A DNA stretch of 64,000 bases from positions 620,001 to 684,000 of the forward strand of contig JACKDU010000002.1 in assembly GCA_020633335.1 (NCBI GenBank). The letters run 5' to 3'. The position numbers and the translations under genes were made by a program. Positions within the stretch are counted from its first letter, which is position 1. Each line of letters begins with the position of its first letter. Below, piece after piece: positions 46,301 to 54,131 of the stretch. The notes beneath the pieces are model-generated. The model made no database searches and had not been told where the DNA came from. It saw only the letters and a program-made list of their open reading frames with translations. The stretch comes from Myxococcales bacterium. GTDB taxonomy: Bacteria; Myxococcota_A; Polyangia; Nannocystales; Nannocystaceae.

Positions 46301-47238
46301 ACCTCCATCGCCAGCTCGAAGGGGGTCTCGGCGTCGTGCGGCGGCCGCCCGGCGACCAGGATGTAGAGGACGACGCCGAGCGCGTAGACGTCGGAGCGCC
46401 GCGACGCCGGATCGGCGAGCCAGAGCTCGGGCGCCATGTAGTGCGGCGTGCCCATCACCGTGCCGACCCGGGTGATCGACGCGCCGCTGCGGTTCCAGGC
46501 CCCGAAGCGCTCGCGGCGGGTGCGGAGGTCCTCACCGTCGCCGGTGTCGCCGCTGGTGGTCACGAGCCGCGGGGTCGCCTCGCGCCGCTCCTTGAGCTTC
46601 GGCGTCGGCGCGGTCGCGTCAGTCTGCTCGGCCCGCAGCGTGTCCGAGATCCGCGACGCGGCCATCGTCAGCGCGTTCTTGCCGGCGAGCGCGACCGGGT
46701 CCTCGGTCCGCTCGCGCGCGTGCGAGGGCGACGACGACTCCGCCCGATCGCCGACGTCGACGAGCTTGGCGAGGCCGAAGTCGAGGAGCTTGACCTGACC
46801 GCCCTCGTCGATCACCGCGTTCGAGAGCTTGAGATCGCGGTGCAGGACCCCCTGGCGGTGGGCCGCCGCGAGGCCGCGGGCGAGGCCGATGCCGACCTCG
46901 AGGGCCCGCGTCCACGGGATCGGCAGCTCGAGATCCGCGAGGTTCTCCCCGCGGACGTACTCGGTGACCAGGTAGAGGCGCCCCTTGATCTCGCCGACCC
47001 GGAAGATCGACATGACGTTGGGGTGGAGGATCCGCGCGACCGCCCGCGCCTCGACCAGGAAGCGCTCGCGCTCGATCGGGTCGGGGCGCAGCGCCCCGAG
47101 GAACTTCATCGCCACCGGGCGATCGAGGACGATGTCGTGGGCGAGGTAGACCGAGCCCATGCTCCCGCGGCCGAGCTGCCGGACGATCCGGTACTCATCG
47201 AATTCGTCGGGGGGCGTCCACTCAGCCTCCTCGAGCAT
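43306..47238 (-). CDS. Ser/Thr protein kinase fused to STAND-type NTPase and FGE/sulfatase-modifying-factor-like domain
   Basis: 1310 residues. Kinase domain about 16-360: GRGSMGSV (23-30), VAMKF Lys45, HRDLKLSN (133-140), DFG (153-155) and APE (269-271). The DFG-APE segment is 113 residues, several times the usual length and rich in Ser/Thr. An NTPase follows: GDSGVGKSS Walker A near 417 and GGCLIFLDQFEEF Walker B, then helical regions. A membrane helix (VAIASVPLLIGLTYAGTSL) and coiled coil precede a beta linker and a C-terminal formylglycine-generating-enzyme-like domain (FVFVPPGPFAFG, LTFGEYLEWVA, GVSAEDVAAYAAWLAASGRVPNARLCSDLEWERAARG, DDMAGNVYEW, IRGGCF). Topology places the FGE-like part outside the cytoplasm. 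The ATG at 47238 has GGGAGG as ribosome site. It probably signals across the inner membrane; the partner is unknown. Confidence 0.9.
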   Translation of the reverse strand: MLEEAEWTPPDEFDEYRIVRQLGRGSMGSVYLAHDIVLDRPVAMKFLGALRPDPIERERFLVEARAVARILHPNVMSIFRVGEIKGRLYLVTEYVRGENLADLELPIPWTRALEVGIGLARGLAAAHRQGVLHRDLKLSNAVIDEGGQVKLLDFGLAKLVDVGDRAESSSPSHARERTEDPVALAGKNALTMAASRISDTLRAEQTDATAPTPKLKERREATPRLVTTSGDTGDGEDLRTRRERFGAWNRSGASITRVGTVMGTPHYMAPELWLADPASRRSDVYALGVVLYILVAGRPPHDAETPFELAMEVQENDPPPLIDVAPACDPRLAAIIDRCLHRDPYERFAAGDELRTALEMLQMPARARGGKVPTGNPYRGLQAFEAEHRSLFFGRTAEVRSVVERLRTDSFVVVAGDSGVGKSSLCRAGVIPSVLEGELDPSKTWRSVTMTPGRYPRHSFVSVIARGFGLGEDEVSELLGREPEALVRALRKQLGESGGCLIFLDQFEEFVTISEPAEAEVIGPMIVRLLAGIPGLKVLATVRGDFLTRAVTVPGLGEEVARGVFLLRPLSPEGAREAIVGPAQVHGVAFESDELVDELVEAGVRGSLPLLQFALAELWESRDQSTSVISAGELRKIGGVTGALARHADGVIASLLPNQRTAARRLLMRLVTLDNTRASLTEEELVASDEASKAALDALVRGRLLVIKEAGERMVYEIAHEALVGGWNQLAGWLDEEKEARAVRFRLEQAAVEWERLGKGREGLWSAAQVVEARVLEAESLREREREFLSSSTANAARSRLLRRVAIASVPLLIGLTYAGTSLRSARELQRRVEAQVAEASEVLGEGKRKAQERASKKAEAFSRFDSKDMEGGEKAWAEVATMTRDLSRLFVRASDLAERTLSLDNESREARQVIAEVLFERALLAEDLGDPTAFTEYSSRLALYDEGGAIARRLDGATSLSIRAGDASATVSLLRYEDEDGRLVLADPVELGAAPTPSRPLDPGSYLALLTDAGGNETRYPIMLRRGEERQVDVLLPRPELIPSGFVFVPPGPFAFGYAGDNEFRNALHHTAPLHEVSTGPFLIARNELTFGEYLEWVATLPEEEKTKRLPNDGEIVSVSASDSGWKISWAAEEGPHEAVSGAPLVFPKREEHREMEWGSLPVSGVSAEDVAAYAAWLAASGRVPNARLCSDLEWERAARGADGRLFPHGDRLAPADANFDETYGKDAQKMGPEPVGSRPASRSPFGADDMAGNVYEWVVSSLGDSDHVIRGGCFLHLEMTSRSVHRELLGSNLRSAMIGARICADVEL

Positions 47239-47643
47239 CCGGCCTCCCCTCTGCGCGTCGACGATCCCGGCCCGGGGTCCGGCGGAGGCTCACCGCGCCT
47301 CTGGAGCGCCCAGCCGCGGACCGCCGTCGCCATCGCATCTCAAGCTGAGCAGCCGCGCGCCCCATACGGATCTGGAATCGCCTCGCCGCCAGCTTTGCAT
47401 AGGCGCGGACAGCCCCGCAAGCGGCGCCAGGGCGGCTGCGCGCGCTATCGCCAGGCGCCCGGCGCGACCCGTGCGGGCGTCCACGCACGTCCCGCGAGCT
47501 GCGCAGGATCCCGCGTCCAACCCTGCACCGCCGGCGCCGTCGTCGCTCGCACAGACCGCGTCGCCGCGACCTCGCAGGGGTCCGCGTCGACGCGGCCGCA
47601 TCTCCCGCGCGCCGCGAGACCGCGCTCCGCGTATGCTCGGCCC
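47239..47643. other. 405-base divergent intergenic region
   Basis: Lies between the kinase start and the dehydrogenase start. The bases next to 47238 carry the kinase ribosome site and 47632-47637 the dehydrogenase -10 box. I see no gene, long repeat or RNA structure in the remainder. Confidence 0.6.
47632..47637 (+). promoter_or_regulatory. -10 box TATGCT, 6 bases before start 47644
   Basis: Same hexamer as the box before the NIS synthetase; leaderless-type spacing. Confidence 0.5.
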
Positions 47644-48615
47644 ATGCGACCCCTGGAGATCGCCGGCTACGACGAGGTCCATCGCCTCGAGTGCGGAGGC
47701 GCGCCGACCTTCCTGGCGATCCACACGCGCTTCACCGGTCGCGCCTTCGGCGGGATCCGGATCCGCGACTACCCGAGCGAGCGCGCCGCCCTCGGGGACG
47801 CACTCGCGCTCTCGCAGGCGATGTCGCGCAAGGCGGCGCTCGCCGAGATCCCCGGCGGCGGCGCGAAGACGGTGATGATGCGACCCCCGCCGGAGCGCCG
47901 ACGCGAGGCGCTCGAGGAGCTCGCCGCGATCATCGAGTCGCTCGGCGGGAGCTACTGCTGCGGCGGCGACTACGGCTTCACGGTCGAGGACGAGGCGACC
48001 GTCCGCGCCCGCACGCGCCACATCGCCACCGGCGATCTCAGCGACGCGACCGCGGCCGGCGTCGAGCTCGCGATGCTCGCCGCCGAGATCCCGACGAGCG
48101 TCGCGATCCAGGGGCTCGGGCGGGTCGGCGAGGCCCTGGCGCGGCGCCTGGTCGCCCGCGGGATCAAGGTCCTCGCCGCCGATCCGAGCCCGCACGCGGC
48201 GACCCCTCGCGGGGTCCGGCGCGTCGATCCGGCGACGATCCTCGAGGCCGAGGTCGACGTCCTCGCCCCCTGCGCCCACGGGGGCGTCCTCGGCGAGGCG
48301 GCGATCGAGCGCCTCCGCTGCCGCCGGATCTGCGGGGCCGCCAACAACCCCTTCGCCACCAAATCCGACGCCGATCGCCTCCACGCCCGCGGGATCGCCT
48401 ATGTCCCCGACTTCGTCGCCAACGCCGGCGCGCTGATCGAGGGCGCGTTGACGACGATCGGCGAGGCCGCGGCGATCGAGGCGCGGATGGCCGCCCTCCC
48501 GGAGCTCGTCCGAGCGATCGACCGCGAGTCCCGGCGACGCGATCGATCGCCCCACTGGATCGCCGTCGAGATCGCGGACGCGCGCCTCGCAACCCGCCGC
48601 CGCCGATCCGAGTGA
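47644..48615 (+). CDS. Leucine/Glu-Leu-Phe-Val-type amino-acid dehydrogenase
   Basis: 323 residues. FGGIRIRDYPSERAALGDALALSQAMSRKAALAEIPGGGAKTVM contains the family signature with catalytic Lys (GGAK). GGDYGFTVED aligns with the second catalytic region, SVAIQGLGRVGEALARRLVARGIKVLAADP is the NAD-binding Rossmann loop, and CGAANNPFA...YVPDFVANAGALIEGAL matches the C-terminal NAxNQL..Y.PDxxxNAGG block. It reversibly deaminates a branched-chain or aromatic amino acid with NAD. It is shorter than LeuDH (about 365), and the substrate cannot be fixed. Confidence 0.85.
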   Translation: MRPLEIAGYDEVHRLECGGAPTFLAIHTRFTGRAFGGIRIRDYPSERAALGDALALSQAMSRKAALAEIPGGGAKTVMMRPPPERRREALEELAAIIESLGGSYCCGGDYGFTVEDEATVRARTRHIATGDLSDATAAGVELAMLAAEIPTSVAIQGLGRVGEALARRLVARGIKVLAADPSPHAATPRGVRRVDPATILEAEVDVLAPCAHGGVLGEAAIERLRCRRICGAANNPFATKSDADRLHARGIAYVPDFVANAGALIEGALTTIGEAAAIEARMAALPELVRAIDRESRRRDRSPHWIAVEIADARLATRRRRSE

Positions 48616-48626
48616 GCGCTCATTCA

Positions 48627-48644
48627 TGTCGCATCGACGTCGCA
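48627..48644. promoter_or_regulatory. Candidate upstream activator site TGTCGCATCGACGTCGCA
   Basis: Two GTCGCA half-sites, centred about 107 bases upstream of the transcription start predicted from the sigma54 promoter, the usual distance for enhancer-binding proteins. It resembles TGTCGCAACATGTTGCA at 52105-52121 over the start of the sigma54 activator gene. A second palindrome (GGGGA-A-TCCCC) lies between this site and the promoter. Confidence 0.55.
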
Positions 48645-48716
48645 CCAAAAACGACGAACCGTCGGGGGAATCCCCTCGGGGGCCCTTGTTCCCCCACAAA
48701 CGCTGCTCCTGACAAC

Positions 48717-48732
48717 TGGCACGCTTGCTGCT
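48717..48732 (+). promoter_or_regulatory. Sigma54 (-24/-12) promoter TGGCACGCTTGCTGCT
   Basis: Matches TGGCACG-N4-TTGCW with one mismatch and keeps the invariant GG-N10-GC spacing. The ATG at 48754 lies about 11 bases after the predicted start, giving a very short leader. Confidence 0.75.
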
Positions 48733-48753
48733 TTCCCAAACGAGCGACGAACT

Positions 48754-49187
<434 letters not shown>

Positions 49188-49191
<4 letters not shown>

Positions 49192-49616
49192 ACCACCGCA
49201 GCATCGCCTTCATCACCGGCCTCATCTTCGCCGTCGGCCTCGGGATCTCCGGGATGACCCAGCCGACCAAGGTGATCGGCTTCCTCGACGTGACCGGCGC
49301 CTGGGACCCGAGCCTGGTCATGGTCATGGGCGGCGCCGTCGTCGTCTACTTCCTCGTCTTCAACGTGATCGTCCGCCGCCGGGACAAGCCGATCGTCGGC
49401 GAGCGCTTCGGCATCCCGAGCCGCCGCGACATCGATCCCCGCCTCCTCGGCGGCGCCGTCCTCTTCGGCGCCGGCTGGGGCCTCGGCGGCTTCTGCCCGG
49501 GTCCCGCGCTGACCTCGGCGGCGACCGGCATGAGCTCCGTCCTGATCTTCGTGGCGGCGATGCTCGCGGGCATGGGCCTCCACTCCACCTACCAGAAGCT
49601 GCGCAGCCGCGCGTGA
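49188..49616 (+). CDS. YeeE/YedE-family (DUF6691-type) transporter, second half
   Basis: 142 residues, four membrane spans. GLIFAVGLGISGMTQPTKVIGFLDVTGAWDPSLVMVMGGAVVVYF and GGAVLFGAGWGLGGFCPGPALTSAATG are the companion signature, with the second pore Cys in GGFCPGP. It starts inside the stop of the first half, so the two are translated together and presumably form one transporter. Confidence 0.92.
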
Positions 49617-49629
49617 AAGAGAGCCAGCG

Positions 49630-50511
<882 letters not shown>

Positions 50512-50529
50512 GCGCGGGTCACCCCGCGC
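50512..50529. terminator. Hairpin between convergent genes
   Basis: GCGCGGG pairs with CCCGCGC around a TCAC loop, directly after the dioxygenase stop and 23 bases past the peroxiredoxin stop. It can serve both genes; no T-run. Confidence 0.5.
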
Positions 50530-50551
50530 GGCCGCGAGGCCGTCTTCGCCG

Positions 50552-51091
50552 CTAGCGATCTTCGGCGAGGACGGCCTCGACCGCCTCGAGGACCATCTGC
50601 GAGGCCGGGCGATCGGAGGTCCGCTCGCCGACGTAGCTCCAGGCGATGCTCTTCTCCTGGCGGACGACGAAGACCGCCGGGATCGCGACCTCCTCCCCGG
50701 CGACCCCGTAGGCGGTCGCGGCGACCATCTCGGGGTCCGCGAGGAGCGGGAACTTGATGCCGATCTTGGCGGCGAAGTCCTTGGACTCCTCCGCGCTGTC
50801 GCGGCTGATCCCGACGATCGTCACCTTCCGCCGCCGCAGCTCGTCTTGAATCTCGACCAGGGAGCCGAACTGGCGCCGACAGAAGGGTCACCAGAAGCCG
50901 CGGTAGAAGACCAGGACGGTCGGTCCGTGGGCGGTGAGGCCGTTGAGGGTGACGAGCTCGCCGTCGCTGTCGGTGAGCGTGAAGTCGGGCGCGACCAGAT
51001 TGCCAGGGGGGACCACCGTCCCCTTCCGGCGGCAGGCGGGGAGCGCGAGGCCCAGCGCCCCGCCGACGAGGAGCGCGCGTCGACCGATCAC
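50552..51091 (-). CDS. Selenocysteine-containing lipoprotein peroxiredoxin (AhpC/TSA, in-frame TGA)
   Basis: Read through one TGA (50890-50888) the frame encodes 179 residues. A lipoprotein signal (ALLVGGALGLALPAC, lipobox Cys20) is followed by APDFTLTDSDGELVTLNGL and PTVLVFYRGFW-TGA-PFCRRQFGSL, then VTIVGISRDSAEESKDFAAKIGIKFPLLADPEMVAATAYGV and IPAVFVVR. TGA falls exactly where the peroxidatic Cys of FYRGxWCPxC stands, giving U68-P-F-C71. Both sides are in one frame with intact peroxiredoxin sequence, which argues for selenocysteine rather than decay. Bases after the TGA can fold: TCG...CGA and CCAG/CTGG close a 9-base loop about 19-27 bases downstream, suitable for a bacterial SECIS element. 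The GTG start follows TATGAA by six bases. It should reduce peroxides or persulfides in the periplasm. Confidence 0.85.
50850..50890 (-). promoter_or_regulatory. Sec TGA codon and candidate SECIS hairpin
   Basis: TGA at 50890-50888, then a stem of TCGG/TCGA-type pairs and CCAG/CTGG with loop TTCGGCTCC. Loop distance fits bacterial SECIS elements, although its guanines are in the middle of the loop rather than at the first positions. Confidence 0.5.
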
Positions 51092-51097
51092 GCGGCC

Positions 51098-51103
51098 TTC
51101 ATA
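51098..51103 (-). promoter_or_regulatory. -10 box TATGAA, 6 bases before the peroxiredoxin start
   Basis: In the 36-base gap after the activator gene; it suggests the selenoprotein has its own leaderless promoter. Confidence 0.45.
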
Positions 51104-51127
51104 GTCGATCCCGCGGGCCTCGACAAC

Positions 51128-52105
51128 TCAGTGGTTCTCGATCTGGAGCTCGCGGAGCTTCCGCCAGAGCGTCGAGCGGTTCATCCCGAGGCGCTTGGCG
51201 GCCTCCCCCTTGCGGCCGTGGGTCGCCCGCAGCGCGCTCAGGATCCGCTCGCGCTCCTCGGCGAGCGGGTCGAAGCGGCCCGGCGTCGCGGTCGGCCGCG
51301 GCGGCTCGCCGCGGAGCTCGGGGAGGAGCTCGTCGGCGCTCATCACCGGCCCCTCGCCGATCGCGAAGGCGTACTCGACCGCGTTACGGAGCTCGCGGAC
51401 GTTGCCCGGCCAGGCGTAGGCGAGGAAGGCGTCCATCACCTCGGGCTCGATCCCCTCGATCTTGCGGGGCTCGCGTGCGTTGAAGTGACCGATGAAGTGC
51501 CAGGTGAGCGCCTCGATGTCGCCGTCGCGCTCGACCAGGCGGGGCAGGAAGACCGGCACGACCCGCACCCGGTACATCAGGTCCTCGCGGAAGCGGCGAC
51601 GGGCGACCTCCTCGCGGAGCGCCCGGTGGGTCGCCGAGAGCACGCGGACGTCGACGCGCAGCGGCTCCGAGCCGCCGAGGGGGATGAAGGTCCGCTCCTG
51701 GAGCACCCGCAGGAGGCGGGCCTGGATGTCGAGCGGCATCTCGGCGATCTCGTCGAGGAAGATCGTCCCCCGATCGGCGAGGGTGAAGAGGCCCGGTCGA
51801 TCCTTGATCGCCCCGGTGAAGGAGCCGCGGACGTGACCGAAGAGCTCGGAGGCGAGGAGCTCGGGCGTCAGCGTCGCGCAGTTGAGCGCCCGAAAGGGCC
51901 CCTCCTTGCGGGGCGAGAGGAGGTGGAGGGCGCGGGCGACGAGCTCCTTGCCGGTCCCCGTCTCGCCGCGGATGAGCACGCTCGCGTCGCTGCGCGCGAC
52001 CTTCGGCAGGAGATCGAAGAGGCCGAACATCTGCGGCGCGACCGTGAAGATCCCGAAGAGCTCATGGGGCGGCCGCGAGGGCCGCTGGAGGGGCGCGCGC
52101 TGCAT
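51128..52105 (-). CDS. Sigma54-dependent activator without sensory domain (AAA+ and Fis-type HTH)
   Basis: 325 residues. The AAA+ domain has GETGTGKE (Walker A, 47-54), GSFTGA (94-99, a Ser variant of the sigma54-contacting GAFTGA loop), GTIFLDE (Walker B) and the R-finger region FREDLMYRVRVVPVFLP. YAWPGNVRELRNAVEYA follows, and a C-terminal Fis-type helix-turn-helix (RKGEAAKRLGMNRSTLWRKLRELQI). Only about 20 residues precede the AAA+ domain, so there is no receiver, GAF or V4R input, as in PspF. The ATG at 52105 is overlapped by the palindrome at 52105-52121. The best target is the sigma54 promoter at 48717. FisR-type activators of sulfur oxidation genes are the closest functional parallel, but the cysteine-bearing sensory domain of FisR is missing here. 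Confidence 0.9.
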   Translation of the reverse strand: MQRAPLQRPSRPPHELFGIFTVAPQMFGLFDLLPKVARSDASVLIRGETGTGKELVARALHLLSPRKEGPFRALNCATLTPELLASELFGHVRGSFTGAIKDRPGLFTLADRGTIFLDEIAEMPLDIQARLLRVLQERTFIPLGGSEPLRVDVRVLSATHRALREEVARRRFREDLMYRVRVVPVFLPRLVERDGDIEALTWHFIGHFNAREPRKIEGIEPEVMDAFLAYAWPGNVRELRNAVEYAFAIGEGPVMSADELLPELRGEPPRPTATPGRFDPLAEERERILSALRATHGRKGEAAKRLGMNRSTLWRKLRELQIENH

Positions 52106-52121
52106 GTCGCAACATGTTGCA
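52105..52121. promoter_or_regulatory. Palindrome TGTCGCAACATGTTGCA over activator start
   Basis: Contains the perfect 12-base palindrome GCAACATGTTGC (52109-52120). Its position across the start codon suits autorepression by the activator. Confidence 0.55.
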
Positions 52122-52127
52122 CGGCCG

Positions 52128-53201
52128 TCAGCGCGGCGGCAAGGGGCCCTCCAGGGAAGCCGCGCCAATCGCGCTGATCGGCGACGGCGCCCCCTGAAGG
52201 CCCAGGCAGTAGGCCACGAAGGCCTCAAAGACCGACCGCGGCGTCCCCTCCGTCGGCAGCGCGTGGAGGTGGAGCGCCGGCAGGACGTTGACCTCGAGGA
52301 GCGCGCCGCGGCGCCAGGCGTCGGCGCCCGCGCGCGGCGGCTCGTAGAACGCGTCGAGCGGCCCCCGGAGATCGACGCCGCCGACGTCCACGCCGAGGAG
52401 CGCGCAGGCCCGCTCGGCGAGCGAGCGCCACCCGGGATCGATCGCCTCGCTGCGATCGATGACCTCGGCCTCCTCGCTGATGAGCTCGATCTCGAAGCCA
52501 GCCGGCAGCGGCGCGTCGACGTCGAGGCCGTGGACCGCGAGGTGCTCCGCGAGCTCCTCGTCGGCGTCGATCCGATCGAGGGTGACGAGCCCCTGACGCT
52601 CCCAGCCAGTGCGCCTCGGATCGCGATTGAGGGCCGCCACCGCCTCGCGGGCGCTGCGGCGGCCGTCGCCCCGCAGGCGCGGGCGGACGATCTCGGCGGC
52701 CGCCACCGCCTCGCCGCCGATCACCGCGATCCGGAGGTTGGCGCCCGGGAGGAAGGGCTCGACGAGCGCCTCCTCGTCGAGGTCGCCCTCCTGCGCGCGG
52801 GCGCAGGCGCGCGCGAGCGCGGCCGCGTCGCGGATCGGCGCGCTCAGGCCGGCGCCGCGGTTCCCCCAGTTGGGCTTGACCACCAGCGCCTGGTGCTCGC
52901 CGAGGAAGGCGAGCGCGGCCGCGTCCCCGGGATCACCTGTCTCATCGACCAGGAGATCCGGCGGCACCGGCAGGCCGGCCGCCGCCAGGAGATCGCGGCT
53001 CACCCGCTTGTTGTTCGAGAGCGACTGCGCGACCTGGGTGAGGAAGGGCGAGCGGGTCTTCGAGATGATCACCGCCCGATCGCCGTGGCGGAGGCAGAGG
53101 AAGTAGTCGGTGGTGGTCGCGCTCAGCGGCTCCGCCCGGGCGCCGAGGCGCGCCGCCGCGGCGATGATGAGCTGGTTGGTCCGGCTGAAGACGCGGCTCA
53201 T
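52128..53201 (-). CDS. ATP-grasp ligase (cyanophycin synthetase/RimK-like)
   Basis: 357 residues. SNNKRVSRDLLAAAGLPVPPDLLVDE and LVVKPNWGNRGAGLS (ATP-binding lysine and glycine loop), EPFLPGANLRIAVIGGEAVAAAEIVRP, GVDVGGVDLRGPL and LLEVNVLPALHLHALPTEG (metal-binding Asn) follow the ATP-grasp order of CphA, GshAB and related ligases. Such enzymes join a carboxylate to an amine through an acyl-phosphate. The start ATG overlaps the stop of the spermidine-synthase-like gene (TGATG), so the two are coupled. A polyamine-amide product is an attractive inference with no direct proof. Confidence 0.85.
   Translation of the reverse strand: MSRVFSRTNQLIIAAAARLGARAEPLSATTTDYFLCLRHGDRAVIISKTRSPFLTQVAQSLSNNKRVSRDLLAAAGLPVPPDLLVDETGDPGDAAALAFLGEHQALVVKPNWGNRGAGLSAPIRDAAALARACARAQEGDLDEEALVEPFLPGANLRIAVIGGEAVAAAEIVRPRLRGDGRRSAREAVAALNRDPRRTGWERQGLVTLDRIDADEELAEHLAVHGLDVDAPLPAGFEIELISEEAEVIDRSEAIDPGWRSLAERACALLGVDVGGVDLRGPLDAFYEPPRAGADAWRRGALLEVNVLPALHLHALPTEGTPRSVFEAFVAYCLGLQGAPSPISAIGAASLEGPLPPR
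52937..52951 (-). repeat. Dispersed 15-base motif, copy TGGTCGATGAGACAG
   Basis: Exact match to TGGTC-N4-RGACAG within the ATP-grasp gene, in the same sense as the gene. Confidence 0.45.
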
Positions 53202-54082
53202 CACGCCTCGTCGATCACCGCCGCCGGCTCGATCAGGATCGAATAGAGGAAGGGCGGGAGCGCGCACGCGGCCCGGTGGGCGAGCGGCGTGTAGACACGG
53301 AGCCCGGCGAGGTCGAGCCCGGCGACCCGGGCCTCGAGGTCGTCGGGGCAGAGCGCGAAGGGCCCCTTGGAGGCGACCGCGAAGCCCCACATGCAGCCGA
53401 ACGAGGGGACGTAGGCGTAGAGCACCTCGACCGTCGGGAAGACCTCGAGGAGGGTCGAGCGCACCCGCCGGGTCATGTAGAGATCGACCGGATCGAGCTC
53501 CCCCGCCTGGCAGACGAAGACCCCGTCGTCGGCGAGCGCGCGGGCGATCCCGCGGAAGAAGCCCGGCGACCAGAGGGCGGCCTCGGGGCCCTCGTCGTGG
53601 GGGCCGGTGAGGTCGGAGACGATCACGTCGAAGGCCCCCGCCTCGGCGCTGGCGACGGTCGCGGCGAAGTCCTCGATCCGCGCCTCGACCCGCGGATCGT
53701 CGAGCGAGCCCGCGCCCCACTCAGGGAGGAGCTCGCGGCAGAGCGCGACGACCTCGGCGTCGATGTCGACGGTGATCACCGACTCGACGCCCCGGTGCCG
53801 GAGCACCTCGCGGAGCGTCGCGCCCTCGCCGGTGCCGCCGATCAGGACCCTGCGCGGGTGGCCGTGGGCGACCAGCGCCGGGTGGATCAGGGTCTCGTGG
53901 TAGAGCGCCTCATCCGACGACGCCGACTGGATCAGGCCGTCGAGGAAGAGCATCCGCCCGTAGGCCGAGGTGTCGGCGATCAGCACCTCCTGGACCGCGG
54001 TGGTCCGGGCGGCGACGATCCGGTCGAGGACGATCTGGAAGCCGCTGCCGTCGTCGAGGGGCTCCTGGTAGATCAAGGGCAC
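53201..54082 (-). CDS. Spermidine/aminopropyltransferase family (SpeE-like)
   Basis: 293 residues. YGRMLFLDGLIQSASSDEALYHETLIHPAL, VLIGGTGEGATLREVLRHRGVESVITVDIDAEVV and DVIVSDLTGPHDEGPEAALWSPGFF are aminopropyltransferase motifs. The glycine loop GGTGEGATLREVLRH resembles thermospermine-synthase or Thermus-type enzymes more than E. coli SpeE. The enzyme moves an aminopropyl group from decarboxylated SAM to a diamine or polyamine. GTG start. Lies 49 bases after the PepSY gene and overlaps the ATP-grasp gene. Confidence 0.88.
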   Translation of the reverse strand: MPLIYQEPLDDGSGFQIVLDRIVAARTTAVQEVLIADTSAYGRMLFLDGLIQSASSDEALYHETLIHPALVAHGHPRRVLIGGTGEGATLREVLRHRGVESVITVDIDAEVVALCRELLPEWGAGSLDDPRVEARIEDFAATVASAEAGAFDVIVSDLTGPHDEGPEAALWSPGFFRGIARALADDGVFVCQAGELDPVDLYMTRRVRSTLLEVFPTVEVLYAYVPSFGCMWGFAVASKGPFALCPDDLEARVAGLDLAGLRVYTPLAHRAACALPPFLYSILIEPAAVIDEA

Positions 54083-54131
54083 GTCGCGCTCGCTCTCTGC
54101 GGGTCACCCCGCCGCTGCACACCTTCACGCA

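Noticed and set aside
45865..47643. Plus-strand frame upstream of the dehydrogenase, antisense to the kinase
   Set aside because: The kinase-NTPase gene has strong motifs on the minus strand; the plus-strand sequence is a shadow, and the dehydrogenase begins at 47644 after its -10 box.
50552..50824. Two separate short genes in place of the selenoprotein
   Set aside because: Both pieces are in one frame and together make one complete peroxiredoxin with TGA at the catalytic residue.
52106..52228. Upstream extension of the sigma54 activator with three Cys, like a FisR sensor
   Set aside because: It would overlap the ATP-grasp gene by about 100 bases, looks low-complexity and Arg-rich, and the palindrome fits a start at 52105. 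Kept as an open question in the findings.
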